Shown here in pieces: positions 44,527-53,029 of a DNA stretch of 64,000 nt. Each line of letters starts with the position of its first letter. The first letter of the stretch is position 1. The DNA is from Caldatribacterium sp964426875 (lineage in GTDB: Bacteria > Atribacterota > Atribacteria > Atribacterales > Caldatribacteriaceae): positions 1 to 64,000 of the forward strand of contig CAYRSB010000006.1 in the NCBI GenBank assembly GCA_964426875.1, in the 5' to 3' direction. The position numbers and the translations under genes were made by a program. A model generated the notes under the pieces. That model did not search any database, had not been told where the DNA came from, and worked only from the letters and a program-made list of their open reading frames with translations.

Positions 44527-45588
44527 ATGAAACAGTTGAGAATAAAAAAAGACAGAATCACCATCAACGACATTGCCTGGGAGGCAGGCGTATCCAAAGC
44601 CACCGTTTCGCGGGTACTCAACAATCCAAGAAAAGTAGCCGAAGAGACAAGAAAAAAGGTCTTAGAAGTGATCCAGCGAAGAAACTATCGCCCCAACCCT
44701 CTGGCCCGTGCCCTGACCGTCAGAAGAACCGGGATTATCGGTGTCATTGTCTCTGACATATCAAACCCCTTTTACGCTGTCATGGTAAGAAGTATCGAAG
44801 AAGTTTGCCGGGCCCATGCATACCACATATTCCTTTGCAACACCGACGGGCGGGAGGAGGAAGAAGAATTCTACATCGATTCCCTTATCGAAAAGAGGGT
44901 TGACGGAATCATTTTAGGCTCCGTGCACCTTGAAAGCACGAGTTTTAAAAAGCTCAAAGAAGTGGAAATACCCTTCATCTTCGTGTCCCGCCTGCCCCAG
45001 GATCGGGAAGAGTACGATTACGTGATGATTGACAACGTACTGGGTGGCTACATGGCCACAAGATACCTTCTCTCCCTCGGTCATACCAGAATCGCCTATC
45101 TCGGTGGTCGCTGGAATACTTCCTCAAATCTGGATCGTTTCGAAGGGTACAAGAAGGCACTCTGGGAAGCAGGGATAGAAATTCAAGAAGAGTACATCCG
45201 TTGCGGAGAATTCAGTATGGAAGGAGGACATCGAGAGGGGTTGGGGATTATCGAGTCCACTGAGAAGCGTCCGACCGCCGTCTTCTGTGCTAACGATGCC
45301 ATGGCTATCGGGCTTCTCGAGGCCTGCCGGGAGAGGAAGGTGAAAGTACCTGAAGAACTGTCTGTCATCGGGTTTGATGATATTCCTCTCAGCGCCCTGG
45401 GATGCATACAACTGACCACCATCTCCCAATCCATCGCCGACCTGGGTGCCCTGAGCGGAAAAATGATTGTCGATAAAATCGCTGATGCAGAAAAGAGAAA
45501 CGCAAAACAACAAGTAGTATTCCCCCCCAAACTTGTGGTGAGGAGAACCTGTGCCAGGATTAGCGGAAAAGGAGGAGGAAATTCGTGA
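44527..45588 (+). CDS. LacI-family transcriptional regulator (probable inositol regulator)
   Basis: 353 residues. The N-terminal helix-turn-helix is TINDIAWEAGVSKATVSRVLNN, with the hinge NPLARAL minor-groove element. The effector domain starts at TGIIGVIVSDISNPFYAVMV and ends with the FCANDAMAIG and VIGFDDI motifs. The frame is open 132 bases upstream, but ATG 44527 has AAGGAA before it and fits the family. It is divergent from iolM and overlaps iolO by 4 bases, so it likely controls the inositol genes in response to a pathway intermediate. Confidence 0.9.
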   Translation: MKQLRIKKDRITINDIAWEAGVSKATVSRVLNNPRKVAEETRKKVLEVIQRRNYRPNPLARALTVRRTGIIGVIVSDISNPFYAVMVRSIEEVCRAHAYHIFLCNTDGREEEEEFYIDSLIEKRVDGIILGSVHLESTSFKKLKEVEIPFIFVSRLPQDREEYDYVMIDNVLGGYMATRYLLSLGHTRIAYLGGRWNTSSNLDRFEGYKKALWEAGIEIQEEYIRCGEFSMEGGHREGLGIIESTEKRPTAVFCANDAMAIGLLEACRERKVKVPEELSVIGFDDIPLSALGCIQLTTISQSIADLGALSGKMIVDKIADAEKRNAKQQVVFPPKLVVRRTCARISGKGGGNS

Positions 45589-46403
45589 AGATAAGCTTCG
45601 CCGTTTCCTTGCAAAGAACGCGCTTTGAGGCAGTGAGCTTCGATGAGAACCTCTTCCCTACTGCCGCTATCCTTCAAAAACTTGGCTATGAAGGGATTGA
45701 ACTGGCCATAAGGGACCCGGATGTGGTAGAGAAAGAAAAAATACACGAGGTCCTCAAAAAAACGGGACTCGTTGTCCCTGCCATCGGAACCGGCCAGGCC
45801 TTCATCGAGGAGAAACTCAGTCTGAGTAGCCTCAACCCTCGAATCAGAAAAAGAGCGATAGAGCGATTGAAAAAACACGTAACTCTATCTTCGTCCTTTG
45901 GGAGCTTTGTCATCATAGGCCTGATAAGGGGTCGCCTTCCTCAGGAAGAGAGGAAAAAAGAGAAAGCCATAGAGCTCCTCAAAGATAGCCTCAGAGAGTG
46001 TGGTGAATTTGCCCAGAGCAAAAATGTCAAGCTTGTGATAGAACCACTCAACAGGTACGAACTTAACTTTCTGAATACTCTCGAAGAAACCGCCGCATTC
46101 ATTTCCTCCCTCGGTATGCCCAACATCGGTATCCTGGCTGACAGTTTCCACATGAACATCGAAGAAAGGGACCTTCGAAAGAGCTTACTGGACGTCAAAA
46201 GCCTACTCTGGCACTTCCATGTAGCTGACAGTAACCGCTGGGCTCCAGGATTCGGACATTTTGATTTCGGCGTGATACTTGAGACACTTCAAGAAATCGG
46301 ATACCAGGGGTTTGTCTCGGCCGAAATCTTCCAGAAACCCGACTTCCACAAAGCAGCAGAGCAAACCATAACACACCTGAGAAAGTGGCTCCCAGGAAGG
46401 TAA
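45585..46403 (+). CDS. iolO: 5-keto-L-gluconate epimerase
   Basis: 272 residues, xylose-isomerase-like TIM barrel. It shares with the Thermotoga maritima IolO (TM0416) the segments AIGTGQAF, SSFGSFVIIGLIRGR, VIEPLNRYE, ILADSFHMNIEE and FHVADSNRWAPGFGHFDF, which include metal and substrate ligands. It converts 5-keto-L-gluconate to D-tagaturonate, the substrate of UxaE. The GTG start overlaps the lacI-type stop as GTGA. Confidence 0.88.
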   Translation: MKISFAVSLQRTRFEAVSFDENLFPTAAILQKLGYEGIELAIRDPDVVEKEKIHEVLKKTGLVVPAIGTGQAFIEEKLSLSSLNPRIRKRAIERLKKHVTLSSSFGSFVIIGLIRGRLPQEERKKEKAIELLKDSLRECGEFAQSKNVKLVIEPLNRYELNFLNTLEETAAFISSLGMPNIGILADSFHMNIEERDLRKSLLDVKSLLWHFHVADSNRWAPGFGHFDFGVILETLQEIGYQGFVSAEIFQKPDFHKAAEQTITHLRKWLPGR

Positions 46404-46407
46404 TGCC

Positions 46408-49044
46408 TCAGCCGGTTATCTCCCCAAAAACTAAACCCCACGTTTTAATCTCGAAGGGTTTTAATTCGTCCTCAAGAAAAGAGGAAGAAGAAAGGAGACA
46501 AATTCGTTCTTCTTCCTCAAGTAAAGAGAGCTCTTTCAAAACCAGCAAAGGAAGATTAAAGAGGATTTTAAACCTTTGAGGAAGGGGCGTGGGGTTGTAC
46601 AAACGAAGAACAACCTCGTCTCTTCCCTCCCTCTGCTTGAAGGCACTCATGACAAGATACGGGTTGTCGCACTCTAAAAGAGACCACCCTGAGGCAAGGT
46701 TGCCTCTCCCCTCGGATATTTGAAAAATCATGGGTGGCCGGTTGAAAAGGCGAGCTTCTCTGAGGATCGGAAACTCCGGGAATCGCTTGCCACTCACTAC
46801 AATACCCAACTTAAAAGAGTGTTCCCCTAAACACTGGGACCCTTCAGTAGGTATAGGCCAACCGGCGTCTCCCTCGCGGGTAAGCAAGTCGTTTCTCGAC
46901 AACCACCCTACCGAACGCAAAAGAGTTATCGCCAGAGTTTTTCCTCCTTCCTCAGTCCTCATAACTGCATACTCTCGCAAGCCCTGGTTCAGAACTGCAA
47001 GCATTCTCGCATCGTCTTGTAGAAGGACAAAATCATTCTGGGGACAATCTTTTACCTCAAGGTTTCTCCTAATAACCGCGAAATGCCCGTCAACAAAACA
47101 ATCACAATCCCTCATCGGGGTTTCAAAAAGGAGTCGTACACGGTGATCACGCGCGTTGTTGCAAAGATTTACCCCAAGCTCGATCCACCTCACACCTTCA
47201 ACCAAACGCAACTCTATCTCTACAGGCAAAGGGACTTCTTCCCTGCTCCTTCCCTTACGATCAGACCTTAGGGAAGCGGGTATCTTCATGTCATATTTGA
47301 GCAAAACGCTTTGGACAAAGCGATCTTTTCTTCCCCAGGAAACGAGGGGATTATCACTATATCGAACGTCATTCTCAAGACATGGGGAATAGTTGTACTC
47401 GTCCCCAGCATCGGCCGAGTCTTCAACAACAAGCCTGAGGGGCAAAAGAGTGTTGGTTGCTTTTTCTCTAATCTCGATTTTCCCCCTGTCTGAAACACGG
47501 ACATCATAAAATTCATTAGTGAGAAGGAATCTTTCCTCACCCTTTGCAAGGTTCTTTTTGCCTTCTTCAGTGGGTATGACTTGATAAGTCTTGAAACCAC
47601 AGGGAGGAAGACTCGCGACAAAACCTACGCGGTATCGCTGACTCCGAAGCACCACAGGTAAAGTTGAAGGAGTGGTCTTTATCAAGGTAACCCACTCTTT
47701 GCTCAGGATTTCAGGAACAATCTCCTCATCTTTATCCTTAAAGACCAGAGAGGCATGGAAACCCTTCTCGGGTACCTCGTGTTCTTGTACCTTGCCAGCC
47801 TCAAAATCAACTTCTCGCTCCTTGAAAGAGTTAAGGTGAAGATCGTACTCGAGGTATGCAGTAACCGGCCACGGATGAGGGTTGAAGACAACCACGTTAT
47901 CGCCACTATCAGCCCGAAGGATACCGCTTATCGCCTCCTCAGCTTCATGGTAAAGTTTCCCAAGGACATCTTCCATTTTCCGATATCGAACCATCATCTC
48001 CTCGTGGACCGAATCAATACTGCATCCACAAATGGAATCATGTGGGGAGTTATGAAGTAAAAGCCTCCAGAGAAAATCTATGGTCTTCTTGGGATAGCAA
48101 GACCCCCACAAAAAGAGTGTCGTCCAAAGGGGTTCTACACAACCTTCAAGAATATGAGACAAAGAAGAGTGTTTCTTCTTAAGATAGACCCTCGTTGAAA
48201 GAGTCCCTTCAAGAAGATAAGCGTTGTCATCCGCTCTCCATTCCCCACGGTATACCGGTAAATCGTCCTGCAGCTCACTTTCAATACACGCCAAAAGATA
48301 CGGTAAGTTGGAATGAAGAAAATGATACTCAGGCATAGCCTCTTGTAAGACCCTAAGCTTTACAGTCAAATCAGGATCGGGTTCCACATGGTCGCTACCA
48401 TTCATAAGGAGGACACAAGAAGTAGTGGCAAAGGGCAGAAGCTGTTCAAGGATTCTTTTAATTCTTGCAAGAAGCGCATCCTTGTCCGAGGGAAGGTTTG
48501 CCGCAGTTCCATATCCAAACGGCATGTACAGAGTAAGGACACGAGAACCATCAGGTGCCTCCCACCAAAACTCGCTTGTTTTGACACCTGCCGGTACGCC
48601 TCTCCAAATAACCGCGTAGTTTATCCCGGATTTCCTAAGAATCTGAGGCATCTGGGCGATGTGGCCGAAAGAATCGGGAAGATAACCTACCGCCATTTTT
48701 TTGCCAAATCTTTGGGCAACCCGCTGGCCGAACAAGAGGTTGCGAATATGGGTCTCGCCACTCACCAGAAACTCATCGGGAAGTATGTACCAAGGGCCTA
48801 TCAGGATGTGACCACTGGAAACAAATGCTTTGAGCTCTTCTTCCCTTTCAGGATGGATTTCCAAATAGTCCTCAAGAATGACTGTTTGTCCATCAAGCAT
48901 AAAAGTTTGATAGAGATGGTCCCGATGCAAGATTTCTAAAAGATTGTCTATGAGTCGTACAAGGCGAAAACGGAAAGAATCAAAAGATTCATACCACTCC
49001 CTATCCCAGTGAGTATGGCTAACAAAATGAAGGCACCGCCTCAT
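46408..49044 (-). CDS. GH38-family alpha-mannosidase
   Basis: 878 residues, the length of bacterial MngB-like enzymes. The N-terminal zinc and substrate site HFVSHTHWDREWY and the nucleophile aspartate in GYLPDSFGH are intact, as is ADDNAYLLEGTLSTRVYLKK. A central three-helix domain and a C-terminal beta-sandwich follow. Start ATG 49044 lies just after AAGGAGGAG. No signal peptide, so it acts in the cytoplasm on imported oligosaccharides. Last gene of an operon with a sugar transporter. Confidence 0.93.
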   Translation of the reverse strand: MRRCLHFVSHTHWDREWYESFDSFRFRLVRLIDNLLEILHRDHLYQTFMLDGQTVILEDYLEIHPEREEELKAFVSSGHILIGPWYILPDEFLVSGETHIRNLLFGQRVAQRFGKKMAVGYLPDSFGHIAQMPQILRKSGINYAVIWRGVPAGVKTSEFWWEAPDGSRVLTLYMPFGYGTAANLPSDKDALLARIKRILEQLLPFATTSCVLLMNGSDHVEPDPDLTVKLRVLQEAMPEYHFLHSNLPYLLACIESELQDDLPVYRGEWRADDNAYLLEGTLSTRVYLKKKHSSLSHILEGCVEPLWTTLFLWGSCYPKKTIDFLWRLLLHNSPHDSICGCSIDSVHEEMMVRYRKMEDVLGKLYHEAEEAISGILRADSGDNVVVFNPHPWPVTAYLEYDLHLNSFKEREVDFEAGKVQEHEVPEKGFHASLVFKDKDEEIVPEILSKEWVTLIKTTPSTLPVVLRSQRYRVGFVASLPPCGFKTYQVIPTEEGKKNLAKGEERFLLTNEFYDVRVSDRGKIEIREKATNTLLPLRLVVEDSADAGDEYNYSPCLENDVRYSDNPLVSWGRKDRFVQSVLLKYDMKIPASLRSDRKGRSREEVPLPVEIELRLVEGVRWIELGVNLCNNARDHRVRLLFETPMRDCDCFVDGHFAVIRRNLEVKDCPQNDFVLLQDDARMLAVLNQGLREYAVMRTEEGGKTLAITLLRSVGWLSRNDLLTREGDAGWPIPTEGSQCLGEHSFKLGIVVSGKRFPEFPILREARLFNRPPMIFQISEGRGNLASGWSLLECDNPYLVMSAFKQREGRDEVVLRLYNPTPLPQRFKILFNLPLLVLKELSLLEEEERICLLSSSSFLEDELKPFEIKTWGLVFGEITG

Positions 49045-49057
49045 TGCTTTCTCCTCC

Positions 49058-50158
49058 TTAAAATTGAACCCCACCTCTGTCGGCGATTGTCTTCAACAGG
49101 TCAATATCCAGGGGGTACCATCCATACCTTTCAGCAAACTCAACCATGGCCAAAACATTTTCTGTCGGCACGCCGTGGTGAATGCTGTGATCGGAAGCCA
49201 AGACATAACGTCCTTTTAGCCCTGCAATTAAAGCGCACTCTGCCGCCTCAGCCATGACATCCTCAGGGTTTCCCAAGACAAGCGTGGTTTTATTATTCAC
49301 ATTTCCTATGAGGCACAACTCCGGATACACCTCCCTCAAAAGACCTATATTCATGCCTGCCTCGCGCTCCGCTGGATGGTACCCACTGATACCCATCCTC
49401 ACGATATCACCCAAGATTACGTCAATCTTTCCATCACTGTGGAATACAATCGGAACCCCCAAGGGTAAAAGGGCCCTAACCTGTTCTGCCAGGAAAGGAA
49501 TAACAAAGTCCCTCAATTGCTCTGGAGACATAAAGAGACCGCTTTTAAAACCCAGGTCATCAGAAATGAGCAACACGTCCGCCCCCGCCTCAACCACCTC
49601 CTTACCTGCCTCGACAAAGAAATTGGTACACTTTTCCAGGACTTCTCTAACCAGCGGCGGATCGTCATAAAGAAGAACAAGCATGTTCTCGAGGCCTAAA
49701 ATGAGCCATGCTGCAGTAAAGGGACCCGAAATGCCCCCAAAGACAGCTATTTCACCCCCTGCCTTCCGAACTGCCTCCCGAATTTCCTTAGTTCTATGTG
49801 GAAGGTGAGGGTCGGGAAAAAGGTAACTCTTCCAATCCTCCCGATTCTTTACTGGGAATGCAACAGGCGGATCAATAGGCCAGGAGGCTCTGCAATCCAC
49901 CTGATAGGTGGTACCCCACTCATCCCTGTAAGTGTTTTCTCCAAGATATTCTCTCCTATATCCCCCAAAAGGAATAAAAACAGCATCAAGACGAAGGGCA
50001 AAGGCAAGGTCGACTACATCCTCAAAGTTATACAAATCGGGTTTCCTACCCAGAATATCTTGGAAAAGTTTCTGGCTGAAGAGGAAATCGAAAACAGGAA
50101 TGCGTTCAGGAACAATACCGTGTAAAGCTTTAAGAATTCTCTCACGTGGATTTTCCAA
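49058..50158 (-). CDS. Uroporphyrinogen decarboxylase-family protein
   Basis: 366 residues. The URO-D fold, shared by haem enzymes and MtaA/CmuA-type corrinoid methyltransferases, is indicated by RERILKALHGIVPERIPVFD, GPFTAAWLILG, LISDDLGFKSGLFMSPEQLRDFV and VFHSDGKIDVILGDIVRMGISGYHP. No other haem or corrinoid gene is present. Its place between a sugar transporter and an alpha-mannosidase suggests an unrecognised role in carbohydrate metabolism. Overlaps the second URO-D-like gene by 17 bases. Confidence 0.8.
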   Translation of the reverse strand: MENPRERILKALHGIVPERIPVFDFLFSQKLFQDILGRKPDLYNFEDVVDLAFALRLDAVFIPFGGYRREYLGENTYRDEWGTTYQVDCRASWPIDPPVAFPVKNREDWKSYLFPDPHLPHRTKEIREAVRKAGGEIAVFGGISGPFTAAWLILGLENMLVLLYDDPPLVREVLEKCTNFFVEAGKEVVEAGADVLLISDDLGFKSGLFMSPEQLRDFVIPFLAEQVRALLPLGVPIVFHSDGKIDVILGDIVRMGISGYHPAEREAGMNIGLLREVYPELCLIGNVNNKTTLVLGNPEDVMAEAAECALIAGLKGRYVLASDHSIHHGVPTENVLAMVEFAERYGWYPLDIDLLKTIADRGGVQF

Positions 50159-51269
50159 ACCGGGCTTCCCCCCTGTTCCAGATCTCCACCATCTCTGCTA
50201 CCCTTCTCACCCTCTCAATCTCTCCAAGAGGTGGAAGTTCATCGGAAATCCCCAAGATTATTCTCGGATGAAAGAGCCTAAGAACTCTTTCCGTGTAGAA
50301 TTCCAATTCCTCAATACTGTAATCGGAGAGGAAAAGGAGCGCAGGAATGCCATCCAGAATGACCTTGTCTCCAATTGCCTCTTTAAGCTCTTCCAGGCTC
50401 ACATCCCCTTGGGGAAACGGAGTTACTCCTTCTATACCGTCAAATGGCAAATCGGGGATATATCGAAGAAGAGGTCGCAACCGACCATCAATATGGATGT
50501 GACAGTACTTTCCAGCATTGTGAAGCTCTTCCGCTCTTTGCCTGTAGTAGGGGAGAAGGTACTTTTCAAACACCGGAGGCGGATTAAAGTGAGCATCGAC
50601 GTTTTCTCCAAAGTTCAAAATCTTCACTGGACACGCGGCAAGCACTGCAAAAAGGGCATCCTCACTTTCTTCGGCTCTCTTGAGGTACTCTTGTAATCTC
50701 TGGGGATAATCATGCAGCAAGATAAAGGTACTTTCAACTCCCGCATACTCAAGGAGCAACTTCTGGAAGGGTGATCTACCCCAGTAAAACTGAACCTCTC
50801 CAAGATCCCCAATTGCGACTTTTGCCTCCTCATAAAGCGCCTCGTTAAAGCGATAACGGGTATGGACCAAGACATACTCCATCACTGCTAAGTCCTCCGC
50901 TTTCTTAATGGGATACTCCACATAGTGCCAGGAACATCCCCACTCTCCTAATCTTTTCCGACCGTGAAGAGCCCCCTTAGGGGAGTGGATAACGACGTCC
51001 ACGAAGCCATTTTCTTGTCTTTCCTCTATGCGTACCCCACTATCGTACTCGCAGAGGACATAATCCTGAAAAGAAGCGGTTCCTCCACCAAAGTAATACC
51101 GAATCGAAGCACCCAAACAACAATAAAGTTGAGTAAGAGAGAGGTTGCGGTACTCCTCGGGAACGAGATCCAGTACACTGTTGACCTTATACCAGTGCTC
51201 AAGACGTGGCTGCCAAACAATGATAGAGTTTTTCCCCTCAAAGGTCCTTAGAACCTCTTTTCTCCACAC
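50142..51269 (-). CDS. Second, divergent uroporphyrinogen decarboxylase-like protein
   Basis: About 375 residues. The C-terminal half resembles the URO-D/methyltransferase barrel (NFGENVDAHFNPPPVFEKYLLPYYRQRAEELHNAGKYCHIHIDG; PFDGIEGVTPFPQGDVSLEELKE). The N-terminal half is more diverged. The HIHIDG and EGVTPFP segments match the His-containing strand and following glycine loop of methyltransferase relatives. Start placed at GTG 51269 with GGGAG upstream. An earlier GTG at 51323 would overlap the permease gene by 40 bases. Function unknown. Confidence 0.7.
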   Translation of the reverse strand: MWRKEVLRTFEGKNSIIVWQPRLEHWYKVNSVLDLVPEEYRNLSLTQLYCCLGASIRYYFGGGTASFQDYVLCEYDSGVRIEERQENGFVDVVIHSPKGALHGRKRLGEWGCSWHYVEYPIKKAEDLAVMEYVLVHTRYRFNEALYEEAKVAIGDLGEVQFYWGRSPFQKLLLEYAGVESTFILLHDYPQRLQEYLKRAEESEDALFAVLAACPVKILNFGENVDAHFNPPPVFEKYLLPYYRQRAEELHNAGKYCHIHIDGRLRPLLRYIPDLPFDGIEGVTPFPQGDVSLEELKEAIGDKVILDGIPALLFLSDYSIEELEFYTERVLRLFHPRIILGISDELPPLGEIERVRRVAEMVEIWNRGEARFGKST

Positions 51270-51283
51270 GGTGAATTTTCTCC

Positions 51284-52090
51284 CTATTTCAGCATTTGGC
51301 CAAACAAGCCGGCAATGAACCACCTTTGAAAGAAAAGGAAAAGGATAACCGGAGGAGCCAACGCTACCACACCGGCAGCAGTCAGGCCACCCCAGTACGT
51401 ACCCCAGGTTCCTATGAAAGCGAGAATACCCTGGGGAAGAACTCGTAGGGCCGGCTTTGTGATAAGAGCCGAAGCATAAAGGTAATTATTCCAGGTTGTG
51501 ATGAAGACAAAAATAGTAACAGCCACTAACCCTGGAATCATAAGGGGCATCGTGATCCGAGCAATAACTTGCAGGCGAGAACAACCATCAACGAGTGCCG
51601 CCTCTTCTATTTCCACTGGGACTTCCAGAAGAAAATTACGCAGCATCCAAATAGCAAGGGGCAAGTTAAAAACCGAGTTCACAACAACCAACCCTAAGTG
51701 TCTGTTGTAAAGCCCAAGTCGATTCAGGTAGGATACGAGAGGAACTAAAACTGCAATGAGAGGTAAAAGAGGAAAAACGAGAAACAAAAAGCTCAGTTCC
51801 TTTCCGGGGAAAGTAAAGCGAGCCAATGCATAGCCTCCCAAAATGGCCAAGGGCAAGGTTATGATTATGGTCCCTATGGTTACAACCACGCTGTTCCTCG
51901 TGTAATTAAGGAACTCTGGGCGAGAAAATATATAGTGATAATGTTCCACAGTTATCCGGCTGGGCAGAAAGGAAACCTCATAGCGAGGAGTCAAAGAAAC
52001 TTTCAGCCCCCAGAGGAGTGGAAAAAGAACAAAAGCGGCTATAAGGATCAATCCTACCCACTTCGCAATTACTCTCGGTTTAACCCTCAT
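51284..52090 (-). CDS. Carbohydrate ABC transporter permease (MalG type)
   Basis: 268 residues, six predicted transmembrane segments, EAA loop EAALVDGCSRLQVIARITMPLMIPG. Its start overlaps the MalF-type gene by 4 bases (ATGA). Part of the alpha-mannosidase operon. Confidence 0.92.
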   Translation of the reverse strand: MRVKPRVIAKWVGLILIAAFVLFPLLWGLKVSLTPRYEVSFLPSRITVEHYHYIFSRPEFLNYTRNSVVVTIGTIIITLPLAILGGYALARFTFPGKELSFLFLVFPLLPLIAVLVPLVSYLNRLGLYNRHLGLVVVNSVFNLPLAIWMLRNFLLEVPVEIEEAALVDGCSRLQVIARITMPLMIPGLVAVTIFVFITTWNNYLYASALITKPALRVLPQGILAFIGTWGTYWGGLTAAGVVALAPPVILFLFFQRWFIAGLFGQMLK

Positions 52091-53016
52091 GTTTCTTCTC
52101 TTGCCATTAATCTAAGATAGACCAGCATGAAGATGAGACTAATTCCAAGCAAAATCATCCCAATAGCAGCACCGAGGTTAAGATTGAAGTTTACAAAGGC
52201 GTCCTTGAAAAGTCTTACTGCCAAAACTTCCGTTGAGTAACCCGGTCCACCTCGAGTCAAAGCGTAAACCGTCTCTGCATCTTGCAAGGTCCACATGGTG
52301 ATGATGAGCATGGACAGAGCAAGATGAATCTTAGTCAGTGGAAAGGTAATCTTTGAAAAGAGTTGCCAAGAGGAAGCACCATCCACGCGGGCCGCTTCGT
52401 ACAGCTCAAGGGGTATAGCAGTTATTCCAGCTGCAAGGAACAACATAATAAAAGAAAAAGAACGCCAAAAACTGTGTCCGACAATGGTCCACATAGCAAG
52501 GGTGGGATTGGCCAAAATTACCGGGCGATTCCCAAGAATCCTTGCAAGCAAAAATGTCATCGGACCGCTCGATGCATCCGTTAAAGAAAGGAAAATGACA
52601 GAGCTAACCACCGGGGCAGTGATAAAGGGGAGTAAAAACAGAGCTCTGAACACAGAAATTCCCCTGAGCTCGGGGCTGGTTATAAGAATAGCTGCAGAGT
52701 AGGCCAGGGGAACAGACAGAGAGAGATTACCCAAAACATAAAGTAAAGAAAGCCTCATGTTGTTCAGAAAGCGAGCTTCTCGAAAGAGAAGAGTAAAATT
52801 CCCTACGCCCACAAACCTTGCTTCTCCACCCAGCGTAGACTGCTGCAGACTTAAAAGCAAACCGGACACGATGGGAAAAACTAAGAAGATCAAAGTAAGA
52901 ACAAAACTCGGAAAGAGAAAAGTATACGGGACCTGATACCTCTTGAGAAAGTACCAGATCCCATATACCTTTTGTGCCCGATAATCCGTAGTACCTATCC
53001 CTTCTATTTCTCCCAC
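52087..53016 (-). CDS. Carbohydrate ABC transporter permease (MalF type)
   Basis: 309 residues, six predicted transmembrane segments after a cytoplasmic N-terminus, EAA loop EAARVDGASSWQLFSKITFPLTK. Partner of the MalG-type permease. As in the GH4 operon, no ATPase gene accompanies it. Confidence 0.92.
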   Translation of the reverse strand: MGEIEGIGTTDYRAQKVYGIWYFLKRYQVPYTFLFPSFVLTLIFLVFPIVSGLLLSLQQSTLGGEARFVGVGNFTLLFREARFLNNMRLSLLYVLGNLSLSVPLAYSAAILITSPELRGISVFRALFLLPFITAPVVSSVIFLSLTDASSGPMTFLLARILGNRPVILANPTLAMWTIVGHSFWRSFSFIMLFLAAGITAIPLELYEAARVDGASSWQLFSKITFPLTKIHLALSMLIITMWTLQDAETVYALTRGGPGYSTEVLAVRLFKDAFVNFNLNLGAAIGMILLGISLIFMLVYLRLMAREET

Positions 53017-53029
53017 CCTGGCTTAGGCC

